Positions 34,042 to 41,485 of a stretch of 64,000 nucleotides of DNA are shown here, in pieces. The notes beneath the pieces are model-generated. The model searched no databases. It was not told where the DNA came from and saw only the letters and a program-made list of their open reading frames with translations. Location: positions 3,782,001 to 3,846,000 of the forward strand of contig NZ_OZ246016.1 of assembly GCF_965230735.1 (NCBI RefSeq), given 5' to 3'. Both the position numbers and the translations under genes were made by a program. Origin of the DNA: Motiliproteus sp965230735 (GTDB lineage: Bacteria > Pseudomonadota > Gammaproteobacteria > Pseudomonadales > Balneatricaceae). The stretch's first letter is position 1. Each line of letters begins with the position of its first letter.

Positions 34042-35425
34042 ACCAACTCCGACAACAAAGCCCTGCCGTAAAAAATAACGGGAAAACAACAACTGGCGAA
34101 AATCCAGAAGAAACAAAAGGTATAATCGAGAACCAGCCTAACACAACAGAAGAACATGCTCTGTTTATTTTTTGAGCAAAGCCAACTTGTTTAACAACCA
34201 AGAGAATAAGATAGAAAAAACCCGAAAGACCAATAAAGCCAACCGAAAGGACGATAGTGCTGAGCCCACTATCTGACTGGAGAACACTGAATGACTCATG
34301 AGCGTTGACCCCTGCATGATAGCCAGATCCAACTGTGCCGATTCCAATCAGATACTCAGAAAAGTTATTTAGTTGGAATGAAAGCAACATCGCATCCAGG
34401 TGCGTACTCGCTGTATCGGCAATACCTAACAACATATAAGCACTGACCAGAAAATATCCTATAAAACAATACAACAGAAGGAATAGCACACTCTTGATAC
34501 GCCCAGGGCGATACAGTTTATGCAATAAAAAATACGTCATATAGGACACTACTAGCATCATCCATGCTGTTTTGACGAAAGACAGCATACAGAACAGAAA
34601 AAACAATACGGACAATGCAAGAAAAATAAGCTTATTCTTTCTTGAGCTTTCGTAAAAAGACCAACTCAAGACTGAAAAGAATGCTGACAGCTGACCAAAA
34701 TGGTGTGGTTCAAAAAAAATTGAAGACAAACGGTAAATCATAATCCCGGAGTTATATGACCATTTATTAGATATCATCCCATTATCAAAGGTTGCGGCAT
34801 TCTTTAAAGCAGAAACAAAGGCGGAATCAAACCACACGGTCCAAAATTCAACACCAAAGGAATCCAAAAAAACAAATGCAACAATAATGAATAACATCCC
34901 CAAGACACAGTACAAAAAACTTTTCCTAGCCTCATCAGGAATCAAACAATAAGACCCTATCACAAAGGCCGTGAAGAAGAGGCAAAGATTTCTGACTACA
35001 ACAGCAGTAGTCTTTACGTCTGACTTAAATAAAGAAACAGATAAAACAAAGGCAATATAAAAGAAATAAAAAGCCAAACTAGTACCAAGGCTGATTCGAT
35101 AAACAACTAAAGGTAATAGAATGAATGGCAAAACATGAACAAAGCCAACAAAATGAGTATAGCCGGGATATATAGATAGACCACCACTCAGGGAAGAATA
35201 AAAACCATAGACAACATATAGGAGCCAAACTGTAGCGACGTAAGCCAGCGATGTGAATATAGGGCTCAGGCGGAAAGAAAATATAAAGAAACATGCCAGC
35301 ATAGGCAGCAGCATATACTGAATAAAGCTAGCCGAGGCAAATACGATCTGAACTGAAAACAACAATAGCAACAAAGAAAAGAATAAAAATTCAGATCCAT
35401 GCCTATTTATAAAATGATCACTCAT
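34025..35425 (-). CDS. wzy: O-antigen polymerase (Wzy-like)
   Basis: A 466-aa protein with about eleven hydrophobic helices and a large loop after the eighth, containing GIGTVGSGYHAGVNAHESFSVLQSDSGL, the periplasmic loop typical of Wzy polymerases. Primary sequence is divergent, as is normal. It is the only candidate polymerase in the cluster and occurs with Wzx and Wzz, so a Wzx/Wzy-dependent O-antigen or capsule is implied. The start overlaps the GT2 stop by one base (TAATG). Confidence 0.82.
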   Translation of the reverse strand: MSDHFINRHGSEFLFFSLLLLLFSVQIVFASASFIQYMLLPMLACFFIFSFRLSPIFTSLAYVATVWLLYVVYGFYSSLSGGLSIYPGYTHFVGFVHVLPFILLPLVVYRISLGTSLAFYFFYIAFVLSVSLFKSDVKTTAVVVRNLCLFFTAFVIGSYCLIPDEARKSFLYCVLGMLFIIVAFVFLDSFGVEFWTVWFDSAFVSALKNAATFDNGMISNKWSYNSGIMIYRLSSIFFEPHHFGQLSAFFSVLSWSFYESSRKNKLIFLALSVLFFLFCMLSFVKTAWMMLVVSYMTYFLLHKLYRPGRIKSVLFLLLYCFIGYFLVSAYMLLGIADTASTHLDAMLLSFQLNNFSEYLIGIGTVGSGYHAGVNAHESFSVLQSDSGLSTIVLSVGFIGLSGFFYLILLVVKQVGFAQKINRACSSVVLGWFSIIPFVSSGFSPVVVFPLFFTAGLCCRSWYVREN

Positions 35426-36417
35426 TAGATGGAGCCACTTATTTTTTGACTTCTAGCACGACGAATAAACCAAAAATACAACCGTTTTGAAAAGATCAAA
35501 ATTATCAACTTAGCCAAACGACCCGCAGACTTGTCATTCATATAGAGCGAAAAACATCTGTGTGATATTTTAATTCTGCCCAACCAGCATTTTGCAAGCA
35601 AAGCATTTTCCAAACTAAGTGAATCAACAGTTCTGCACAGGAGAATTCTCTTATAACCATTAAGTGACTGAGCAATAAATTTCAAATTGAGTATTTGATT
35701 ATCCAGCTCCTTTACCCGATGACGTACAGCCTCATCCCCTCTGATGCCAATACTAGCCCAAATCCCAGACAAACTTTCATGAAATCTATAATCTACCAAA
35801 GCCTCAGAAATATTAAACACCAGCCCCTTGGATGCACAAATAAAAGGGATGATTTGGTCCTCATTATTCAAGCTGGTAGGCAACGGAAATATATCTCTAT
35901 TGAGACAACTTAGCCATGCTCCTGTTGCGCCAACGATCAGCGAATGCCCCGAACGACACATCTCATCGCATGTGAACAGACCAGCAGGCCCGTTCTTATA
36001 GAAACCTATAACGTCACCATCGACATTAACAGCTCTGGCCTCACTGCCAACGTATTTAATATTCTTATTTGAAGAGAATGCCTGTACTATTTTTTCTACA
36101 CGATCAACCCTTGAGAAATCATCACTGGCATGAATAACAACAACTTCACCTTCTACATACTCGATTGCATCATTGATATTATTGATAATACCAACGTTTT
36201 CTGACCTTTTTATAGGCTTGATTGGTATAGAAGATGAGAATTCAGATACAAAGTCATCGACAATTTGTCTAGAACCGTCAGAAGAACAATCATCCGCGAT
36301 GATAATTTCTATATTTTTATAAGATTGATTAGCTATCGAATACAAGCACTCTCCCAAGTACTTTTCATGATTATAACTTAGCAACAAAACAGAAACTAAT
36401 GGTTCTCGGCCCATCAT
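35425..36417 (-). CDS. GT2-family glycosyltransferase
   Basis: A 330-aa GT-A enzyme: VSVLLLSYNHEKYLGECLYSIANQSYKNIEIIIADDCSSDGS begins the nucleotide-sugar fold, and VVIHASDDFSRVDRVEKI carries the DxD-equivalent acidic pair. No membrane helix is obvious. With WecG-like and WcaJ it is one of only three clear sugar-transfer enzymes here, so the backbone repeat may be as short as three sugars. It overlaps its upstream neighbour by 4 nt (ATGA). The donor sugar is not determined; dTDP-Fuc3NAc is one possibility. Confidence 0.87.
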   Translation of the reverse strand: MMGREPLVSVLLLSYNHEKYLGECLYSIANQSYKNIEIIIADDCSSDGSRQIVDDFVSEFSSSIPIKPIKRSENVGIINNINDAIEYVEGEVVVIHASDDFSRVDRVEKIVQAFSSNKNIKYVGSEARAVNVDGDVIGFYKNGPAGLFTCDEMCRSGHSLIVGATGAWLSCLNRDIFPLPTSLNNEDQIIPFICASKGLVFNISEALVDYRFHESLSGIWASIGIRGDEAVRHRVKELDNQILNLKFIAQSLNGYKRILLCRTVDSLSLENALLAKCWLGRIKISHRCFSLYMNDKSAGRLAKLIILIFSKRLYFWFIRRARSQKISGSI

Positions 36418-37571
36418 TTAGCACCATAAATATCTTCAGATATATTAATCAAGGCGGCTTTACCAACTTCAACAGCATCTAGGTGATTATACAAATAACT
36501 GTCCCGCGCAGATTCAATACTTTCTTTCAAAGCCTCATAATTATTAAAGACCATCGATACAGCCGAGCATATTTCATTTTTATCAATAACAAATCCGACT
36601 CTTTCCCTACACTCTTTTTCCATAGCAGGGAGGCCAAGATCTTTTAAGGTCTTGGAGGAAATTTTTTGCTGAGAGTTTATAAATAAGACAGGCCTTGTTA
36701 AGGCAAAAGCAAACTCATAGGCAACGCCGGACCAATCTGATATCAGCAAATCACTTTCGGAAAGCGAGGCCAAAAAATCAATACTTGAATCTTCAATAGT
36801 AAAATCATTCTTACCAAAACACGCAGATAAGTATTTAATATCTCCCATCTGGTATAAAAATGAGTGAGGGTGAGGACGAAGCTTTACATAATAACCATTA
36901 TCAATGAGGCCAGCGATTGTTGATTCTAGATCACTGTTAATTATATTTTCTTTGTGCCACGATGGAGCTATGCATATAACTTTACGATCAGAACTATAGA
37001 GATTTGATCCAGCATAGGTCGTCAGCTCATCTACTTTTGGGTAACCTACTTTATAGAAAGCAGCTCTCAGCCCCCTAATCTCCTTAATCGCATTAAACTC
37101 CAATAAATGATGAGGACCGGCACCTATGAAATATTCGTAGTTATCAAATCCATCATCGCCGTATATCAAATGCATACTCACAAGCGAATGAAATATATGT
37201 ACTGCTTTGGATCTGGCAGGCTTACATTCATACTTTAGATTTGATGCCGGCGTCACGTACATCTTACATTTCAAAAGAATATTATAAATCTCAAATTTAT
37301 TATCGATATAATATCTTGACGCCTCATCCACAGAGTCACTCATATAGCCATCTAACACAACAACAGACTTTCCAGCATCCCTTAATGCATCAATAAAAAA
37401 TTCAGAAAACTGTCTGTGAGCCCTAAACTTATTATAAAAAAGAATCGGCTCATCCATATGACTTATAGTAGAATTTATCTGATTAATTTTCCCGATAGCA
37501 TTTCGTGCGCTTTTCGACACCAGAGGGTATATAGCAAAATACAGGAACAGTTTAACAAAGGATTTAATCAT
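36414..37571 (-). CDS. TagF/TagB-like CDP-glycerol-type transferase
   Basis: A 385-aa protein of the CDP-glycerol:polyglycerol-phosphate transferase family. KLRPHPHSF and DLLISDWSGVAYEFAFALTRPVLFINS are the two conserved catalytic/CDP-binding motifs. An N-terminal hydrophobic helix may hold it at the membrane. Known members move glycerol-P or ribitol-P from CDP-alditols. No glycerol-3-P cytidylyltransferase (TagD type) is present, whereas a predicted CDP-amidate pathway is. I therefore propose, as inference only, that it transfers a phosphoramidate group from CDP-amidate to a sugar hydroxyl. It overlaps wzx and the GT2 gene by 4 nt each. Confidence 0.8.
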   Translation of the reverse strand: MIKSFVKLFLYFAIYPLVSKSARNAIGKINQINSTISHMDEPILFYNKFRAHRQFSEFFIDALRDAGKSVVVLDGYMSDSVDEASRYYIDNKFEIYNILLKCKMYVTPASNLKYECKPARSKAVHIFHSLVSMHLIYGDDGFDNYEYFIGAGPHHLLEFNAIKEIRGLRAAFYKVGYPKVDELTTYAGSNLYSSDRKVICIAPSWHKENIINSDLESTIAGLIDNGYYVKLRPHPHSFLYQMGDIKYLSACFGKNDFTIEDSSIDFLASLSESDLLISDWSGVAYEFAFALTRPVLFINSQQKISSKTLKDLGLPAMEKECRERVGFVIDKNEICSAVSMVFNNYEALKESIESARDSYLYNHLDAVEVGKAALINISEDIYGAK

Positions 37572-38755
37572 GTTCTTTTAATTTTCAGTACAGTAATGCC
37601 AATATAAAAATATACAGCTAGCACATAGATCGAGAAGGCAAAAAGGCCAGTTTTAAAGTCATCAAGATATATAGACATTCCAAATATAATTATTGCACCG
37701 CACGCAGTAGCAAGTTGGTTTATGAGGACTTGTCTCTGCATTCCGACAAATTGATACACACAAGTAAACGGTGCAACCACAACCATAGGTATAATCAAAA
37801 CAGTAAATATATATATATACTCAATAGAGTCATCCCATTCATCGGAAAAGAAGTAATCTATTAGTAACGGCGCGATAAAAACCAAGGCTAAAAAAGACAA
37901 AACGGACATAATTAATAAAAAATATAATTCCTTCCCTACTCCTGAAAGAAGACTCTCTCCGTTACGTTTTCTGTTTGAGAACATTACCGTCAGATGCTGG
38001 AGAACCGACCCTCCAATTATCTGCATAGGGGCCAAGGATAATTTTTGGGCGAAATTCACATTTGCTGCAATAACGGGGCTGAAGAAGTAGCCACTGACAA
38101 TGACAGGAAGGGAGTATGCAAAGGTATGCAGCATACGCCCCAAACCCATATAGTAATAATTAGAATATTTACTTATACAGCTGGAAAGACTTAACGAACC
38201 TCTTTCCAGTTTTATCCTGTCTAACAAAATCAAGGAAATTATTGAAAAGGAAATAGCGTACCCGACTACAGATCCATATATTATCTCAACTGTTGGATTC
38301 TCAATATATAATCCAGCAATAGCTGGCAAAGAGAAAATCAACAGCGCATTCCAGACCCGATAGCCAGACAACATCTTTACTAAACCATACCTTAGGCAAT
38401 ATTGTTCACAAAGGTAGCAGACAGATATAATCAAAGCGCAAAATGGAACCAATATATAACTTGAATCAACAGATAGAATAACGATAAAAGACAAAAAGGC
38501 CAACAGCGTTGAGAATACTAAATAAAGCTTAGAGACAGGCAGCAGATCCTTCTCGTCACAGACAGGGATAGCGTTTTGCAGGCCAAAGCTATACACCATA
38601 GAAAGCAAGTTAGCCAACACTATAAAAATTGAATAATGACCAACATGAGCAACCGGATAAATTTTAGCCAGCACAAAGAATCCTATCAGAGAAACCCCTG
38701 AGGATAACATCGACGATGAAAGCAGCAATGAGATATTAGAAAAAAATCGAGGCAC
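37568..38755 (-). CDS. wzx: O-antigen flippase (Wzx-like)
   Basis: A 395-aa protein with about twelve hydrophobic helices. It opens with an NISLLLSSSMLSSGVSLIGFFVLAKIYPVAHVGHYSIFI segment characteristic of polysaccharide-export MATE-like proteins, with paired charged residues on inner helices (MGLGRMLHTFAYSLPVIVSGYFF, NFAQKLSLAP). It should move the lipid-linked repeat across the inner membrane. It is AT-rich like its neighbours and translationally coupled (ATGA) to the TagF-like gene. Confidence 0.85.
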   Translation of the reverse strand: MPRFFSNISLLLSSSMLSSGVSLIGFFVLAKIYPVAHVGHYSIFIVLANLLSMVYSFGLQNAIPVCDEKDLLPVSKLYLVFSTLLAFLSFIVILSVDSSYILVPFCALIISVCYLCEQYCLRYGLVKMLSGYRVWNALLIFSLPAIAGLYIENPTVEIIYGSVVGYAISFSIISLILLDRIKLERGSLSLSSCISKYSNYYYMGLGRMLHTFAYSLPVIVSGYFFSPVIAANVNFAQKLSLAPMQIIGGSVLQHLTVMFSNRKRNGESLLSGVGKELYFLLIMSVLSFLALVFIAPLLIDYFFSDEWDDSIEYIYIFTVLIIPMVVVAPFTCVYQFVGMQRQVLINQLATACGAIIIFGMSIYLDDFKTGLFAFSIYVLAVYFYIGITVLKIKRT

Positions 38756-38780
38756 GGTATTTTTATAAAAACTCGCTTGG

Positions 38781-39647
38781 TCAATGAGTTGAATTGAAAA
38801 ACATTTTAAGAACTTTGTTTTTTAAATCTCTGTGCATGAAGTGGTAAACTCTACCTTGATTTGGATCTTGAGACCTTCCTTCCCTTTGCCACAAAGATCG
38901 ACCAGATTTAATAGACTGATCTACCTCTTCTGCCAGTAAACTCGCTCTCATATGCGGGTCATAAAAATCTAATAGAGCCCTATAACAAATGTTATTCCCA
39001 TATTTTTTCATCAAATCACAACTAAAACTAGGCAGGTCAAACTCTTGCTTTCTTAGAACATCTCCAGTATCTATTCCTTCATTCATGAAGAACAAACTAT
39101 AGCCAAGCTTTTCTCTTACCAATGCAGACCACAATATACCATCAGCTCCTTTTACATCAGGAACAGTTCCAGGGTGAACATGAAGAATTTTTTTACCACA
39201 GTCATTTATAAAATTTGATTTAACAATCCCGCCACCCGTAAATATAGCAGCGGAGGCAGTGGATTCTCTAACCAATTTCATCAGCGAATCATCTTCAAAA
39301 TTATTTACAGCCACCGACTTTACTGACTTGGAATATTTTTTAAAATCAAATCTCTTATCAAAATCAATCTGTACATCGAAGTCAGCAGTCAGCTGAGCCC
39401 CAACCCTTCTAATTCCCCTGGCTTCTGATTTAAACCTAGAAACATACCGATACAGGTCATAGACAAACAGCGACATCCTTTCCCCAAAAATACTGCACAA
39501 CTTAGAAAACTTATGATTTCTTGGAAAAAAGTCAACCAACACTATATCTTTTGGCGCATAACCTCCGGCATTCAAATAAGACAGATAAGCACGCGCAACC
39601 GGCGATCTACGGTCGGCAATTACCAAAACATCTAACTCAATCAACAA
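38781..39647 (-). CDS. Formyltransferase-family protein, catalytic Asn replaced
   Basis: A 288-aa protein with the formyltransferase core ILHVHPGTVPDVKGADGILWSALVREKLGYSLFFMNEGIDTGDVL. His158 and Asp193 of the Asn-His-Asp catalytic set are present, but the Asn position is His156. Relatives in glycan loci (VioF, FdtF, WlaRD) N-formylate dTDP-amino sugars using N10-formyl-THF. The acceptor here may be the 3-amino sugar or another amine. The start is TTG at 39647 with AAGG 6 nt upstream; no ATG fits. The N-terminal 100 residues do not match a domain I recognise. Confidence 0.75.
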   Translation of the reverse strand: MLIELDVLVIADRRSPVARAYLSYLNAGGYAPKDIVLVDFFPRNHKFSKLCSIFGERMSLFVYDLYRYVSRFKSEARGIRRVGAQLTADFDVQIDFDKRFDFKKYSKSVKSVAVNNFEDDSLMKLVRESTASAAIFTGGGIVKSNFINDCGKKILHVHPGTVPDVKGADGILWSALVREKLGYSLFFMNEGIDTGDVLRKQEFDLPSFSCDLMKKYGNNICYRALLDFYDPHMRASLLAEEVDQSIKSGRSLWQREGRSQDPNQGRVYHFMHRDLKNKVLKMFFNSTH

Positions 39648-39650
39648 TAT

Positions 39651-40055
39651 CTACCTTAACAGACGAGACTTAACGCTATTTACAAAACCAACCTGATCTT
39701 TCGTCAGCGAATCAATTTGACAGATTTCATATACATCTTCCATTTTTAATGCACAGTTTAGATACTTGTAATCTATCTGGGAATCCGACAAGCAGAGCAA
39801 TAGAAAAAACATTAGAACGATGTAATCAGGACGCATCAGTTCCTGCCCTACAGGGGCCGACAGGTCTTCAGAGTAATTCATCAATACACGCCTTGTAACC
39901 TCAACCTTTTTACAAAGGGCATCTAAGACAAAATGATCATAATCGTTTAAATCTCTTAAATTCCCATCCCACAATCCAAACAAATAATTCTCAGTCGAGA
40001 ATCCATCTTTGACTACAGGATTAACAATGCTCGGAATAAGCTTTTTAATATTCAT
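39651..40055 (-). CDS. Unknown small protein in polysaccharide cluster
   Basis: A 134-aa protein, predicted mostly helical, with a hydrophobic stretch (YIVLMFFLLLCLS) near residue 80 and otherwise charged, Asp/Lys-rich sequence. There is no signal peptide or recognised motif. It begins 4 nt after the cytidylyltransferase stop and ends 3 nt before the formyltransferase start, so it is cotranslated with both. That tight packing suggests a partner of the predicted phosphoramidate or formylation steps, but nothing in the sequence shows the function. Confidence 0.65.
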   Translation of the reverse strand: MNIKKLIPSIVNPVVKDGFSTENYLFGLWDGNLRDLNDYDHFVLDALCKKVEVTRRVLMNYSEDLSAPVGQELMRPDYIVLMFFLLLCLSDSQIDYKYLNCALKMEDVYEICQIDSLTKDQVGFVNSVKSRLLR

Positions 40056-40059
40056 AGGC

Positions 40060-40833
40060 TCAGATATTTACAATATCCTTTAAAGAGCCATCAGCAATCT
40101 TTTTGTTATATAATTCTAGCTCACCAGCCGTATCAACTTCGAGCCAACCATTGTCAACAAGCCGAGCCTCTACACACCATTTGCTATCGATCAAATACTG
40201 AATAAAGCTGGTCATATACATATTATCGAAGTCTTTACCATCGTATATGGAATCTCTATCCAGATCGTCATAAGCTTTAATAAACCTCTTCACGCAATCT
40301 TTTCTTACCCGTATCAGCCCGATATATTGCGCCTGTACCTCCTCATATCCCTGCGGGGGCTTTCCAAGCTCAACTACTCTATTATCTGAGTCCATAACAA
40401 ATGTTTCGGCATCGGATAATGGATCATCCATACGCAATTGCCATAAACGGCGCCACTGCTGATCAGCCGCCACACTGATCTCGGCATCTGAGGAAAGAAT
40501 TGAATCTAATACCTTCTTTTCGTAAACGATATCGCCATAACAAATCAGCAGATCATCTTGCGTGTCTATTCTGTCTTTAGCGCAAAATAATGTTGCTACC
40601 ATGTTTGTTGTAGAAAACCTTGGGTTAATCACCATTTCGGTGTCGGGTGCATCAATTCTGTCAGCCATATACCCGCCTACCAATGTGATATCCTGCACAC
40701 CCGCTTCACGTAGGGTTTCAAGCTGCCGGTGTAACATAGGCCGGCCAGCCAATGAAACCATGCACTTTGGGCGATCACTAGTATAGGGGCGCAAGCGGGT
40801 ACCCTGACCCGCTGCAAGAATTATTGCTTTCAA
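40060..40833 (-). CDS. Predicted CTP:phosphoglutamine cytidylyltransferase
   Basis: A 257-aa nucleotidyltransferase of the LicC-like group: KAIILAAGQGTRLRPYTSDRPKCMVSL (signature and Lys), INPRFSTTNMVATL, and the metal Asp in CYGDIVYEK. Alone it could be read as a phosphocholine or sugar-phosphate enzyme. Next to a glutamine-kinase-like gene and a class I amidotransferase it matches Campylobacter Cj1416, which joins CTP and L-glutamine phosphate to give L-gamma-glutamyl-CDP-amidate. The start is TTG at 40833, just after the previous stop, with GGAG 6 nt upstream; an in-frame ATG at 40872 overlaps the amidotransferase gene. Confidence 0.82.
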   Translation of the reverse strand: MKAIILAAGQGTRLRPYTSDRPKCMVSLAGRPMLHRQLETLREAGVQDITLVGGYMADRIDAPDTEMVINPRFSTTNMVATLFCAKDRIDTQDDLLICYGDIVYEKKVLDSILSSDAEISVAADQQWRRLWQLRMDDPLSDAETFVMDSDNRVVELGKPPQGYEEVQAQYIGLIRVRKDCVKRFIKAYDDLDRDSIYDGKDFDNMYMTSFIQYLIDSKWCVEARLVDNGWLEVDTAGELELYNKKIADGSLKDIVNI

Positions 40834-40834
40834 G

Positions 40835-41485
40835 TTATGCTCCAAACAACTCACGGATGAGTTTTTTATCATTTCTGCTATAGGGTTTATCTCGCTCTGG
40901 ATGCCACATAAGGCCTAACCACGGCAACGAGACATGTACAAATGCTTCAACACAGTCATCTTCTGATAGCGCTATTGGCTTTAAACCTTCACCAAGATCG
41001 CCCTTTTTCATTCCCCATCCGTGGTAGCTATTCACTTCATCCGTAGGCACGGAGACCTGCACTGTGCGCGGTTCACACTCCTGGCAATCGATAACCCCAT
41101 GGCGAACGCCAATATGCCCGCTAACCTTAATGAGGCTTCCGCCGAGATAAACATTTATCATCTGCATTCCTCTGCATACACCCAATACCGGCATGTTGAG
41201 ATTAGATGCAGTTTCAAGAACCCGTTGCTCTAACCGATCACGTTCTGGTGCGGTGTTTTTCGCATCGGGCAACTGCGCGATATCATTCCCGCCTGTCAAA
41301 ATAAAACCGTCAAAACCCGCTTTATCGATATAATCTGCTGGATCGTTTAAAGTATTGGGTAACGGCAATGGAATTAGATCCAGACCCTCCAGCAATTCAA
41401 TCCAGCTCTGATCCAGACAGTCGCGACGTTCGTCATACCCAGCGACCATCTCAACTCTTTGAGTGATTCCAACCCTTGGTTTCAT
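40835..41485 (-). CDS. Predicted gamma-glutamyl-CDP-amidate hydrolase (peptidase C26)
   Basis: A 216-aa class I glutamine-amidotransferase-fold protein. FILTGGNDIAQ forms the oxyanion region; the triad is Cys104 in GVCRGMQ and His195/Glu197 in WHPERD. The family also includes gamma-glutamyl-GABA hydrolases. In Campylobacter the equivalent gene (Cj1417) hydrolyses gamma-glutamyl-CDP-amidate to glutamate and cytidine diphosphoramidate. No synthetase subunit that would need ammonia is adjacent, which favours hydrolysis of a gamma-glutamyl conjugate. Its ATG overlaps the fusion-gene TGA (ATGA), coupling the two translationally. Confidence 0.82.
   Translation of the reverse strand: MKPRVGITQRVEMVAGYDERRDCLDQSWIELLEGLDLIPLPLPNTLNDPADYIDKAGFDGFILTGGNDIAQLPDAKNTAPERDRLEQRVLETASNLNMPVLGVCRGMQMINVYLGGSLIKVSGHIGVRHGVIDCQECEPRTVQVSVPTDEVNSYHGWGMKKGDLGEGLKPIALSEDDCVEAFVHVSLPWLGLMWHPERDKPYSRNDKKLIRELFGA

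Larger units (their letters stand above)
32900..40060. other. AT-rich segment inside the polysaccharide cluster
   Basis: The eight genes from the VpsJ-like gene to the small unknown protein have visibly lower GC (about 36-40% by eye) than the wecB-rfb block and the rest of the window. Codons favour A/T at third positions. The junctions coincide with the asnB start on one side and the cytidylyltransferase gene on the other. This is the usual mark of serotype-specific O-antigen genes acquired by exchange. Confidence 0.75.

Noticed and set aside
36414..37571. Teichoic-acid-like glycerol phosphate polymerase
   Set aside because: No TagD-type cytidylyltransferase or other glycerol-phosphate gene is in the cluster; kept only as the alternative to phosphoramidate transfer.
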